Below the pieces are notes generated by a model. That model saw only the letters and a program-made list of their open reading frames with translations. It was not told the DNA's origin and made no database searches. From assembly GCF_001636615.1 (NCBI RefSeq), contig NZ_LGEK01000025.1:1-57392 (forward strand): a DNA stretch of 57,392 nucleotides, in the 5' to 3' direction. The stretch is from Mucilaginibacter sp. L294 (lineage in GTDB: Bacteria > Bacteroidota > Bacteroidia > Sphingobacteriales > Sphingobacteriaceae). This document shows, piece after piece, positions 34,703 to 43,560 of the stretch (the stretch's first letter is position 1; each line of letters begins with the position of its first letter). Position numbers and translations under genes: made by a program.

Positions 34703-35578
34703 ATGGCGCATAAGGCAGGTTTTGTAAGTATAATTGGTAAGCCCAACGCGGGTAAGTCAACCCTTATGAACGCATTGGTGGGCGAAAAAATGTCGATCAT
34801 CACCCCAAAGGCGCAAACCACCCGCCACCGTATCCTGGGGATTGTTAATACTGACGACTATCAAATAGTGTTCTCTGATACCCCGGGCATCATTAAACCG
34901 CACTACGCATTACACGAGAGTATGATGCACCAGGTAGATGGCTCTATTGTAGATGCCGACCTGATATTGCTGGTTACTGATATTCACGAGGAATTTAACG
35001 AAGAGGACGTGGTCAAAAAATTGGCCGGCTCAACAGCCCCGCTGGTTGTCCTGATCAATAAAATAGACCTATCAAGCGAAGAAGAGGTAAAAGAGAAAGT
35101 AGAATACTGGCAGGAAAAATTAAACCCGAAAGCTATCTACGCGATATCTGCCCTGCTTGATCATAACATTAAAGCCGTAATGGATTTTGTATTGGACGGC
35201 CTGCCCGAGCACCCCGCTTATTACGAGAAGGATGCATTAACCGACAGGAACGACCGCTTCTTCGCATCAGAAATGATACGTGCGCAGATCTTTAAACAAT
35301 ACAAAAAAGAAATTCCATACAGCACCGAGGTTATAGTTACCGCGTTTGTTGAGGGCGAAAAACTGCACCGCATCAGCGCCGAAATTATTGTTGAGCGCGA
35401 TTCGCAGAAAAACATCATCATAGGTACCAAAGGGGAAATGCTGAAAATTGTAGGCACGTATGCCCGCAGGGATATGGAAGATTTTTTCCAGAAGAAGATC
35501 TTCCTGGAAATGTTTGTTAAGGTTATCCCCGACTGGCGCAGCAAAAAAAATTACCTGAAAAAATTCGGGTACGAATAA
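34703..35578 (+). CDS. era: GTPase Era, 30S ribosome assembly
   Basis: Era binds the 3' end of 16S rRNA and acts in 30S maturation. The 291 aa are standard. GTPase motifs are G1 GKPNAGKST (about 11-19), switch region TTRHRILGI, G3 DTPG, G4 NKID and G5 SAL. The C-terminal KH domain contains VERDSQKNIIIGTKGEMLK. The ATG at 34703 gives MAHKAGFVSIIGKPN, the usual start. The promoter is the divergent palindrome shared with tRNA-fMet, and der follows after a hairpin repeat. Confidence 0.97.
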   Translation: MAHKAGFVSIIGKPNAGKSTLMNALVGEKMSIITPKAQTTRHRILGIVNTDDYQIVFSDTPGIIKPHYALHESMMHQVDGSIVDADLILLVTDIHEEFNEEDVVKKLAGSTAPLVVLINKIDLSSEEEVKEKVEYWQEKLNPKAIYAISALLDHNIKAVMDFVLDGLPEHPAYYEKDALTDRNDRFFASEMIRAQIFKQYKKEIPYSTEVIVTAFVEGEKLHRISAEIIVERDSQKNIIIGTKGEMLKIVGTYARRDMEDFFQKKIFLEMFVKVIPDWRSKKNYLKKFGYE

Positions 35579-35582
35579 TAAA

Positions 35583-35693
35583 TAATTACGATTTACGAAT
35601 TACGATTTTAGATTTATGCTGATCGGATTTGTAAATTAGCATATGGATTTGGGATGCGGTAAATCGTAAATCTAAAATCTGCAATCTAAAATT
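35583..35693. repeat. Inverted repeat with periodic arms between era and der
   Basis: The left arm (about 35583-35615) and right arm (about 35658-35693) are imperfect complements built from the unit AATTACGATTTACGA / GATTTTAGATT. It fills nearly the whole era-der gap and would be transcribed if the genes share an mRNA. The architecture is that of the repeats at 4, 651, 47551 and 54813 with a different unit sequence. Confidence 0.7.
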
Positions 35694-35696
35694 GAA

Positions 35697-36998
35697 ATGA
35701 GTAATATAGTAGCTATAGTAGGCAGGCCAAACGTTGGCAAATCCACTTTATACAACCGTTTAACCGAAAGCCGTAAAGCTATTGTTGACGATTTTAGCGG
35801 CGTAACCCGCGACAGACATTACGGAACATCCGAATGGATCGATAAAAAATTTACGGTTATTGATACCGGCGGCTACGTAGCCAACTCCGAAGAACTTTTT
35901 GAGGTTGCCATCCGCGAGCAGGTAATTATCGCTATTGAGGAAGCAACCGTAATTTTATTTATGGTTGATGTTACTACCGGTATCACCGACCTTGATGACG
36001 AAATTGCCAATCTTTTGCGTAAAGGCAAAAAGCCGGTATTTGTTGTAGTAAACAAACTTGATAACAACGCCAACCTGGCCGATGCTACCGAGTTTTACAG
36101 CCTGGGTTTAGGCGAGATCTACACCATATCGTCCATGACGGGTTCTGGCACAGGCGAATTGCTTGATGATGTTGTTAAACATTTTGAGGATGTACCGTTT
36201 GATGAGAACGAACGCCCTAAGTATGCTATTATTGGCCGCCCTAACGTTGGTAAATCATCTATCATTAACGCGCTTATTGGCGAGGAACGTAACATTGTAA
36301 CCCCAATTGCCGGTACCACGCGCGATTCTATTCACATACATTATAACCAGTACGGTCATGATTTTATGCTGATAGATACCGCCGGGATGCGTAAAAAAAC
36401 CAAGGTAAAAGAGAATATCGAATTTTACTCGGTTATGCGTACCATTAAAGCTTTAGAAGAAGCCGATGTGGTGATCATCATGATTGATGCTGTAGAAGGC
36501 CTGGAAGCACAGGATGTGAACCTCTTCCACCTGGCCGAAAAGAACAAGAAAGGTATCGTTATCGTAGTGAACAAATGGGATCTGATAGAAAAGAACAACA
36601 AAACCGTAAAGGTATTTGAAGAGCAGATCCGTCAGAAAATTGCCCCGTTCACCGATGTACCAGTTGTGTTTACATCCGTTACCGAAAAACAACGTGTGTT
36701 AAGGGTAATTGAAGTAGCCAACCAGGTTTATGCCAACCGGGCGCGCAAAATCCCTACCAGTAAACTGAACGAGATCATGCTGCCTATCATTGAGAAATAT
36801 CCGCCGCCATCGTTAAAAGGTAAATACGTAAAAATTAAATACATTACGCAGATAGCCGGAACATCACCCATGTTCGCGTTTTTCTGTAATCTGCCACAGT
36901 ATGTAAAAGAACCATACTACAGGTTTATTGAAAACCAACTGCGCCAGAATTTTGAGTTTTCGGGTGCGCCTATTCAGGTTTGGTTCAGACAGAAGTAA
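35697..36998 (+). CDS. der: Double-domain ribosome-assembly GTPase Der (EngA)
   Basis: Der assists 50S subunit assembly. The 433-aa protein has two G domains in tandem: G1 GRPNVGKST with DTGG and NKLD, then G1 GRPNVGKSS (about 180-188) with DTAG and NKWD, followed by the KH-like C-terminal domain ending GAPIQVWFRQK, as in the family. ATG at 35697. era lies directly upstream, placing two ribosome-assembly GTPases together. A clear terminator follows. Confidence 0.97.
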   Translation: MSNIVAIVGRPNVGKSTLYNRLTESRKAIVDDFSGVTRDRHYGTSEWIDKKFTVIDTGGYVANSEELFEVAIREQVIIAIEEATVILFMVDVTTGITDLDDEIANLLRKGKKPVFVVVNKLDNNANLADATEFYSLGLGEIYTISSMTGSGTGELLDDVVKHFEDVPFDENERPKYAIIGRPNVGKSSIINALIGEERNIVTPIAGTTRDSIHIHYNQYGHDFMLIDTAGMRKKTKVKENIEFYSVMRTIKALEEADVVIIMIDAVEGLEAQDVNLFHLAEKNKKGIVIVVNKWDLIEKNNKTVKVFEEQIRQKIAPFTDVPVVFTSVTEKQRVLRVIEVANQVYANRARKIPTSKLNEIMLPIIEKYPPPSLKGKYVKIKYITQIAGTSPMFAFFCNLPQYVKEPYYRFIENQLRQNFEFSGAPIQVWFRQK

Positions 36999-37020
36999 GA
37001 ACGTTAAAAGGAATTATATA

Positions 37021-37055
37021 AAATAGCGATGGGTATTATACCTATCGCTATTTTT
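37021..37055. terminator. Terminator after der
   Basis: AAATAGCGAT-GGGTAT and ATACC-TATCGCTATTTTT pair with one mismatch around a very short loop and end in a T-run, 22 bases after the der stop and just before the end of the convergent membrane-protein gene. Confidence 0.8.
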
Positions 37056-37057
37056 GT

Positions 37058-37624
37058 TTAAAGGTTTTTATCCGTCAGTATCTTTTTGCTCTTCAGCCGC
37101 TCTATGATATATCGGGCTTCGGCTTCATCCAGGTCGTTACCAAATTTTACTGTTTTAAGGCCATAATCAAATTTAATTGTCCCGGAATTAAAGGTGCTGC
37201 GTAATCCGTTTTGCCTGCGGCCAAACTGAAAGCTATGATACATCGAAAACTCTTCGACCGCGCGGATGTTTTTAACCTCGTTCAGGTCGTAAACTTTAGG
37301 CGATAAAAAGAATAACGCCTTGTTCTGTATAGATATAACGCCTTGCCCTGCTTCAATAACCTCTTTGCCCAGCAGCATAAAAAGGATTGTACTGAGTACA
37401 AATATTCCGCCCAGGGTCCAGCCGGTGAGCCAAACCAATAAAAACAGATCGGGCCCGGTACCATTGCCTATTGTAGCCGCTGCCATTGTTTCGCCAAAAA
37501 ACCAGCCAAATATCCAAACTGAAAAAAACGCCAGCAGCAAATAGTTCTTTTTACCGGGGATGATGATCTCCATTTTGTCGAAATGCTCCGTAATAATTGC
37601 GCGGCCGCCGTATGGGGTTTCCAT
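37058..37624 (-). CDS. Two-helix membrane protein of unknown function
   Basis: A 188-aa protein. Two strong hydrophobic segments (about 27-47 and 60-85) follow a short N-terminal region, and the C-terminal half is a soluble PH-like sequence (VISIQNKALFFLSPKVYDLN, GTIKFDYGLKTVKFGNDL, EAEARYIIERLKS). This resembles unnamed Bacteroidota membrane proteins with a bPH-like domain. I do not recognise a specific family. It is divergent from the helicase gene. Confidence 0.65.
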   Translation of the reverse strand: METPYGGRAIITEHFDKMEIIIPGKKNYLLLAFFSVWIFGWFFGETMAAATIGNGTGPDLFLLVWLTGWTLGGIFVLSTILFMLLGKEVIEAGQGVISIQNKALFFLSPKVYDLNEVKNIRAVEEFSMYHSFQFGRRQNGLRSTFNSGTIKFDYGLKTVKFGNDLDEAEARYIIERLKSKKILTDKNL

Positions 37625-37743
37625 TGTAAAAAGTAATAAGGTTAATTCTTATAAAAGTAACGTTAGCTGTTGTAAATGCAAACGCTTGCGTAACATTTTT
37701 TGAGCGTATTAACACTACAATTTTTAGTAATTTTACACTACCG

Positions 37744-40700
37744 ATGACACAATCTCCACTCAATAAATATAACATCAAATTTCAGGAAGCGCTGGCCGGT
37801 TTAAACCCCGAGCAACTGGCTGCCGTTAACCAAATGGATGGCCCTGTGCTGGTAGTTGCCGGCCCGGGTACAGGTAAAACGCAGATATTAGCCGCACGTA
37901 TAGGTAAAATATTAACCGATACTGACGCCCTGCCAAGCGAGATCCTGTGCCTTACCTATACCGATGCCGGCGCTGTTGCCATGCGTAAGCGCTTGTTCGA
38001 GTTCATCGGGCCGGATGCTTACCGTATTAACATTTACACGTTCCACGCATTCTGTAACGAAATTATTCAGGAGAACCTGGAGTATTTTGGCAAGTTAAAT
38101 TTGGAGGCATTGTCTGACCTGGAATCGGCCATGTTTTTCCAGGAGCTGATAGATGAGTTTGAGAACGACCACCTGCTGAAACGCTTTACCGGCGACAGGT
38201 ACTATGATGCCCCCCGCCTGAAAAAACTGTTCTCGACCATGAAAACCGAGAACTGGACGGAAGACCTGATCAGGCAATCTGTAAAAGAATACCTGGAAGA
38301 CCTGCCCAATCGCGAGGAATTTATCTACAAAAAAGCAAACGCCAAGGCGGGCATCAAGGCCGGAGATCCCAAACAAAAGGATATTGACAAGGCTACCGAA
38401 ACCATGGAGAAGCTACTTGCCGCCGTTGCCGAATACAAACGCTATGACGCCAAAATGAAAGCCCGCGGCCGGTACGATTATGACGACATGATCTTGTGGG
38501 TATTAAAAGCCTTCCGCGAGAACGACGAGATATTGCGCCGTTACCAGGAACGCTACCAGTATATTCTGGTGGATGAGTTTCAGGATACCAGCGGCTCGCA
38601 AAACCAGTTGCTTCGGTTTTTGCTGAACTACTGGGAAACCCCCAACGTATTTGTGGTGGGCGATGACGACCAGTCGATATTTAAGTTTCAGGGGGCAAAC
38701 ATGAAGAACATTCTTGATTTTGCCGGCGATTATGTAGCCACCCTGCAAACGGTTGTGCTTAAACATAACTATCGTTCTAACCAGCATATCCTGGATATTT
38801 CGCGTGCGTTGATCAACAACAATAACGAGCGCTTAACCGCCCAGCTAAACCTCGATAAAAACCTGAAGGCATCGCACCCGCGCTTTAACAGCGAGGTTGT
38901 TGAGCCTACCATATTTGAATACGAAAACCCAAGCCAGGAACTGGTTGACGTTGCCCTGCAGATAAAAAAACTGGTAACAACCGGCACCCCTCCCGGCGAA
39001 ATAGCAGTAATATACCGTAACCATAGCCAGGTAGAAGAGTTGCTGCACTTTTTAGATACCCAGCAAATTGCCGTTAACACCAAACGTAAAATAGATATTC
39101 TCACCATCCCCTTTGGCGAAAAGATCATCAACATACTGCGGTACTTAACTATGGAACTTGATTCGCCGTATAGTGGAGACGAACTATTATTCGAAATTCT
39201 TCATTACGATTTCTTTAACATCCCGCCTATCGAGATTGCCAAGGCCAGCATAGCGGTATCAAAAGAAAACTTTGGTACGGCAAGTAACAACCTGCCCAAA
39301 ACATCGCTGCGCCGCTATATCCACGAGATAAAGCTGGCGGCGCAAACAGACCTATTCAGCAAGCAAACGGGTACGGAAATGAAGTTCCTCATCAATGATA
39401 TTGATGAGTTGCTTAAGGATGCTGTGAGTGTTACGCTGCAGCAGTTTTTCCAGGATGTGATCGCTAAAATGGGCATCCTGAAATACATTATGCGGCAGCC
39501 GGATAAAGGCGTGCATATGCAGATGCTGACCAGTTTCTTCGATTTCCTGAAAGACGAAAGCCGCAAGAACCCCGAAATAAAACTACCCGACCTGATAGCC
39601 ACCATAGACCTGATGCGTAAAAACAACATCAGGATGGACCTGAATAAGGTGATCTTTTCTGATAACGGCATCAACTTCCTTACAGCCCATGGCTCAAAAG
39701 GATTGGAGTTTGAGCACGTGTTTTTCATCGGCTGCGATAAAAAAACATGGGATAGCAAAGGCCGCAACACCGGCTTTAGTTACCCGGATACACTGACTAG
39801 GGCGGCGTCTGACGATATTGCCCAGAAAGAAGAATCGCGCAGGTTGTTTTACGTGGCGCTTACCCGTTCAAAACAATGCCTGAATATTTCCTACTCGGGC
39901 AAGGATAAGAACGGCAAAGACCAGGAGCCATCGCAGTTTATCGGCGAGATCCTGGCCGATACGCACTTGCAGGTAAAATATCCGCAGGTAAGCAGCGATG
40001 ATATGCTGGAATTTTTCGCCACGCAATTCAGCGAGGCTGATAAACCGGTTGTCGAGCTATTAGATCATAACTACATTAACCAGTTGCTGCAAAACTATAC
40101 GTTATCGGTTACCCACTTAAATAACTATCTGGATTGCCCGCTGCGGTTCTACTTCCAATGCCTTATACGGGTACCATCGGGTAAAAGCCCGTCGGCTACC
40201 TTTGGGCAGGCGGTACACTGGGCGTTAAATAAAGCCTTCAGGAGGCTTAAAGAGAATAACGACGAGTTCATATCCACCGAAGAATTTCTAAAGGAATTTG
40301 GCTGGTATATGGCCCGTAACCGAGATTCGTTCACCAGGGATGAATTTAAAACCCGAATGGCTTATGGCGACAAGATATTGCCCGCTTACTATGAGCAAAA
40401 TGTTACCACCTGGAACAAAGTAGCCCAAACCGAGCGCAGCATCAAAAACATTGAAGTGCGGGGCGTGCCTATAAAAGGCAACCTGGATAAAATGGAGTTT
40501 GACGGCAAGCTGGTAACCGTGGTTGATTATAAAACCGGCCGCGTACGCAACGCCAAACCAAAACTGGAACGCCCCACAACCGAGCAACCCAACGGCGGCG
40601 ACTACTGGCGCCAGGCCGTGTTTTACAAGATATTAGTAGATAACGACCGCACAAACGACTGGGAGGTAGTAAACACCATTTTTGATTTTGTGGAACCCGA

Positions 40701-40920
40701 GAAAGAAGGCGAATACTACAAAGCAAAAATTGTGATCAGTCCGCAGGATATCGAGGATGTTACGGAACAGATAACCACTGTTCACCAAAAAATAATGGCT
40801 CATGATTTTAACACCGGCTGCGGCAAAAAAGAATGCGACTGGTGCCACTTCGTAAAAAGCAATTTTAAACAACCCGAAGGGTTGTTAGAAATTGCTGAAG
40901 GGGAGGATGGGGTTGAGTAG
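37744..40920 (+). CDS. UvrD-type helicase fused to a PD-(D/E)XK Fe-S nuclease domain
   Basis: A 1058-aa DNA repair/recombination enzyme. The SF1 helicase part (about 1-700) shows Walker A GPGTGKTQ (near 42), ILVDEFQDT (near 277), VGDDDQSIFKFQGA, HGSKGLEFEHVFF (near 650) and VALTRSK. The C-terminal part is a RecB/AddB-like nuclease: LDCPLRFYF (near 799), ATFGQAVHWAL, GNLDKMEF, VVDYKTGR (near 928) and CGKKECDWC (near 1028). The spaced Cys residues match the four-Cys iron-sulfur cluster of AddB. One chain thus has parts usually split between AddA and AddB; no partner gene is adjacent. Confidence 0.87.
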   Translation: MTQSPLNKYNIKFQEALAGLNPEQLAAVNQMDGPVLVVAGPGTGKTQILAARIGKILTDTDALPSEILCLTYTDAGAVAMRKRLFEFIGPDAYRINIYTFHAFCNEIIQENLEYFGKLNLEALSDLESAMFFQELIDEFENDHLLKRFTGDRYYDAPRLKKLFSTMKTENWTEDLIRQSVKEYLEDLPNREEFIYKKANAKAGIKAGDPKQKDIDKATETMEKLLAAVAEYKRYDAKMKARGRYDYDDMILWVLKAFRENDEILRRYQERYQYILVDEFQDTSGSQNQLLRFLLNYWETPNVFVVGDDDQSIFKFQGANMKNILDFAGDYVATLQTVVLKHNYRSNQHILDISRALINNNNERLTAQLNLDKNLKASHPRFNSEVVEPTIFEYENPSQELVDVALQIKKLVTTGTPPGEIAVIYRNHSQVEELLHFLDTQQIAVNTKRKIDILTIPFGEKIINILRYLTMELDSPYSGDELLFEILHYDFFNIPPIEIAKASIAVSKENFGTASNNLPKTSLRRYIHEIKLAAQTDLFSKQTGTEMKFLINDIDELLKDAVSVTLQQFFQDVIAKMGILKYIMRQPDKGVHMQMLTSFFDFLKDESRKNPEIKLPDLIATIDLMRKNNIRMDLNKVIFSDNGINFLTAHGSKGLEFEHVFFIGCDKKTWDSKGRNTGFSYPDTLTRAASDDIAQKEESRRLFYVALTRSKQCLNISYSGKDKNGKDQEPSQFIGEILADTHLQVKYPQVSSDDMLEFFATQFSEADKPVVELLDHNYINQLLQNYTLSVTHLNNYLDCPLRFYFQCLIRVPSGKSPSATFGQAVHWALNKAFRRLKENNDEFISTEEFLKEFGWYMARNRDSFTRDEFKTRMAYGDKILPAYYEQNVTTWNKVAQTERSIKNIEVRGVPIKGNLDKMEFDGKLVTVVDYKTGRVRNAKPKLERPTTEQPNGGDYWRQAVFYKILVDNDRTNDWEVVNTIFDFVEPEKEGEYYKAKIVISPQDIEDVTEQITTVHQKIMAHDFNTGCGKKECDWCHFVKSNFKQPEGLLEIAEGEDGVE

Positions 40921-40934
40921 TCGGGTATGCCTCT

Positions 40935-41032
40935 TTTGTCATCCTGAGCATAGCGAAGGATCTATCGGTGAACTGTGCCTGGCCGACATGCATGGCGGCG
41001 AATAGATGCTTCACTTCGTTCAGCATGACAAA
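40935..41032. repeat. REP-like inverted repeat (GTCATCCTGA type)
   Basis: The arms TTTGTCATCCTGAGCATAGC (from 40935) and CTTCGTTCAGCATGACAAA (to 41032) are imperfect complements, with GGATCTAT/ATAGATGCTTC inside. This sequence type recurs as a dispersed intergenic element in Bacteroidota genomes (general knowledge). It starts 15 bases after the helicase gene. Confidence 0.7.
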
Positions 41033-41152
41033 CTCTTTTTCCCGTTAACATCCGGCTATATAAATTTTATTCAAACCCTTGGTGACACCATATTGCCAGT
41101 AGGTGTTTTTTTCAACCTGTTGATTATTAAACAATTAACCATATTCACAAGT

Positions 41153-41206
41153 GTTCACGGCAGTGAACGTGAACGCTAACACCCCCCTAACCCCTCTCAA
41201 GAGGGG
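41153..41206. repeat. Small inverted repeats in the 40921-41248 gap
   Basis: GTTCAC-GGCA-GTGAAC (41153-41168) is followed directly by another GTGAAC (41169-41174). A second palindrome, CCCCTCT-CA-AGAGGGG, lies at 41191-41206 after a C-rich run. The latter is of a type often scattered between Bacteroidota genes. Nothing else is visible between 41033 and 41150. Confidence 0.5.
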
Positions 41207-41220
41207 AATTATAAAACAGA

Positions 41221-41243
41221 AAAGCCTCCGATTTGGAGGCTTT
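41221..41243 (-). terminator. Terminator of the pentose phosphate cluster
   Basis: AAAGCCTCC and its complement surround a 5-base loop. It lies 6 bases beyond the stop of pgl, the last gene of the minus-strand cluster. On the transcribed strand the stem is followed by a short T-rich stretch. Confidence 0.75.
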
Positions 41244-41248
41244 CTTGT

Positions 41249-41974
41249 TTATTTATTTTCCAGCTTACTGGCTGCGGGTTCGTCTAAAAACCATTGTAGG
41301 TCCGTGCCCTGGATGAGTTGGGCAGGATACTCCTGTATGTTTTTCTTGTCTTCCAGGATATGCTTTACAGCTTCTGCCTTGCCTGCTCCGTATACCAAAA
41401 ATGCGATATGATGCGCGTTGTTGATCAACGGGGCGGTAAAGGTAATGCGGTTCATTTTTACCTCGTCGATGTATAATGCTTGCACCGATGCGCTTTCGTC
41501 TGTTAAAACAGAGGTATGCGGGAATAATGATGCCGTATGCGAGTTATCGCCCAAACCTAAGATCACCAGATCGAAAGAGGCGTTATGCCCGTCGAAAAAC
41601 CCAATGAGGTGGCGGGTATAATCTATAGCAGCTTCTTCGGCACCCAAGGCAGTTTGCACCGCATAAACATGCGAGGGATCAATCCCCAGCGGGTCAAACA
41701 AGGTTTGTTTGGCCATCAGGTAATTACTTTGGGCATCGTTTAACGGTACATCGCGCTCATCACCAAAAAAGAAGTACACTTTATTCCATTCAATTTTATC
41801 GCGATATTCGCTGGCCAGCAGCTCGTGTAATTTCTTGGGTGAGCTACCGCCGCTTAATGCCACACTAAAGCGGTCACGGGCTTCTATTGCCTGTTTGGCG
41901 GCATCTGCAAAGTAGCTGGCCAATGCAGCCAGTACTTCGGTATCTGTTTTAAAAATATTCAGCTTCATATCCAT
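41249..41974 (-). CDS. pgl: 6-phosphogluconolactonase
   Basis: It hydrolyses 6-phosphogluconolactone, the second step of the oxidative pentose phosphate pathway. The 241-aa protein is of the DevB/SOL type: ALSGGSSPKKLHELL (near 43), YFFFGDERDVPLNDAQSN and LGLGDNSHTASLFP (near 136) carry the family signatures. Its ATG overlaps the TAA of zwf by one base (TAATG), indicating coupled translation; a second ATG two codons later is an alternative. It is the last gene of the cluster. Confidence 0.95.
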   Translation of the reverse strand: MDMKLNIFKTDTEVLAALASYFADAAKQAIEARDRFSVALSGGSSPKKLHELLASEYRDKIEWNKVYFFFGDERDVPLNDAQSNYLMAKQTLFDPLGIDPSHVYAVQTALGAEEAAIDYTRHLIGFFDGHNASFDLVILGLGDNSHTASLFPHTSVLTDESASVQALYIDEVKMNRITFTAPLINNAHHIAFLVYGAGKAEAVKHILEDKKNIQEYPAQLIQGTDLQWFLDEPAASKLENK

Positions 41975-43491
41975 TACTTTTTACCGTTAACAGGCAGGGT
42001 GAACCAGTTAAATCCGTCGCGCGCAATTAATGCCTCGGCAGATTCAGGGCCCCATGAGTCGGCGCTATAGTTAGGGAAGTTCAGGCTCTTTTTATTTTGC
42101 CAGGTGCTTAGTATCGGCATTACCAGTTCCCATGCGGCTTCTACCTGGTCGCCACGCATAAACAAGGTTTGGTCGCCATGCATGGTATCCAGTATCAGGG
42201 TTTCATAAGCCTCCGGAGCCTGGTTGGTGTAAGTGCCTTTATAATCAAACACCATATCAACAGCGTTTAATACCATATCAATACCCGGGCGCTTAGCCTG
42301 CACCTGTAAACGGATGCTCATTTCGGGCTGTATACTGATGATTAACCTATTTTGCTGCCAGCTTTCGGTAGCCTCTGCAGGGAATATTAAATGCGGAACA
42401 TCCTTAAACTGAATGGTTATAACAGATGATGACTGGTGCATGCGCTTACCTGTGCGCAGGTAAAACGGCACACCCTGCCAACGCCAGTTATCAACAAAAA
42501 ATTTAATAGCGGCAAAAGTTTCAGTGTTAGATTGCGGATCCACCTTTGGTTCCTCGCGGTAGCCGGGCACTTCTTTACCTTTCATCCAGCCGCTGCCGTA
42601 CTGGCCCCTAACGGCCGAATTACGCACATCCTCGGGACTAAACCTGCGCATGGCTTTTAATACATCAACCTTGCGGTCGCGCACCTCGTCGGCATTAAAG
42701 CTAACAGGTGGCTCCATGGCCACGTGGCAAAGCAATTGCAGCAAGTGGTTCTGGATCATATCGCGCATAGCACCCGACCCGTCGTAATAATCGCCGCGTT
42801 CTTCAACCCCCAGCTGCTCGGTAACCGAGATCTGTACGTGTTCAATATAGTTACGGTTCCACAATGGCTCCATAATGGAGTTGGCAAAGCGGAAGGCCAT
42901 AATATTTTGCACGGTTTCTTTACCCAGGTAATGGTCAATACGATAGATCTGGCACTCATCAAAAATACCTTTCAGTAATTCGTTCAGCTCTTTGGCTGTT
43001 TCCAGGTCGTGGCCAAACGGTTTTTCGATGATGATGCGTACCTTTTGTTTATCCTCGGCCAGTTTGGCTTTTGATATGTTTGAGGCGATGATAGGGAAGA
43101 AATTTGGTGCTACCGCAAGATAGAATAATACGTTAGCAGTAGTTTTCCACTCCTTGTTGTGTGCATCAATACGTTTGCCAAACTCTTTATAGGTTTCAAA
43201 GTCGTTTGCGTCTGATACCTGGTAATAGATGCTTTTTTCAAATTCGGCCCATTTCTTGGCATCGGCTTTACCGCTGCGCGAGAACTGGTCGATATCGTTA
43301 TGCAAATTGGTTCTGAACTGCTCGTCTGTCAGTTTAGTACGGCCGGTGCCGATGATAGAGAATTGGTTTGGCATCCAACCGTCTAAAAACAGGTTGTACA
43401 ATGCCGGTGCAATTTTGCGCGAGTTTAAGTCGCCCGTACCGCCAAATATGATAAATATAGTAGGTTCGGATTTTGTGCTGTTATTACTCAT
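41974..43491 (-). CDS. zwf: Glucose-6-phosphate 1-dehydrogenase
   Basis: It catalyses the first, NADP-linked oxidation of glucose-6-phosphate. The 505-aa length is normal. The nucleotide-binding loop IIFGGTGDLNSRKIAP lies at about 13-28, IIEKPFGHDLETAK near 150 and the active-site RIDHYLGKETVQN near 184. The order gnd-zwf-pgl follows metabolic logic, and zwf is translationally coupled to pgl. It starts 69 bases after gnd. Confidence 0.97.
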   Translation of the reverse strand: MSNNSTKSEPTIFIIFGGTGDLNSRKIAPALYNLFLDGWMPNQFSIIGTGRTKLTDEQFRTNLHNDIDQFSRSGKADAKKWAEFEKSIYYQVSDANDFETYKEFGKRIDAHNKEWKTTANVLFYLAVAPNFFPIIASNISKAKLAEDKQKVRIIIEKPFGHDLETAKELNELLKGIFDECQIYRIDHYLGKETVQNIMAFRFANSIMEPLWNRNYIEHVQISVTEQLGVEERGDYYDGSGAMRDMIQNHLLQLLCHVAMEPPVSFNADEVRDRKVDVLKAMRRFSPEDVRNSAVRGQYGSGWMKGKEVPGYREEPKVDPQSNTETFAAIKFFVDNWRWQGVPFYLRTGKRMHQSSSVITIQFKDVPHLIFPAEATESWQQNRLIISIQPEMSIRLQVQAKRPGIDMVLNAVDMVFDYKGTYTNQAPEAYETLILDTMHGDQTLFMRGDQVEAAWELVMPILSTWQNKKSLNFPNYSADSWGPESAEALIARDGFNWFTLPVNGKK

Positions 43492-43560
43492 GATAGTAAT
43501 GTTTTTTATTTAAAAAAGGAGGCTAAGTGTCTTAATTCCTGCCTCCTCATTCTTGTTTCT

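Noticed and set aside
39315..39770. 151-aa open frame antisense to the helicase-nuclease gene
   Set aside because: Same reasoning: no domain, no start context, inside a well-supported gene.
41151..41411. 86-aa plus-strand frame across the pgl terminator
   Set aside because: It overlaps the pgl coding region in antisense and crosses several inverted repeats; no protein features.
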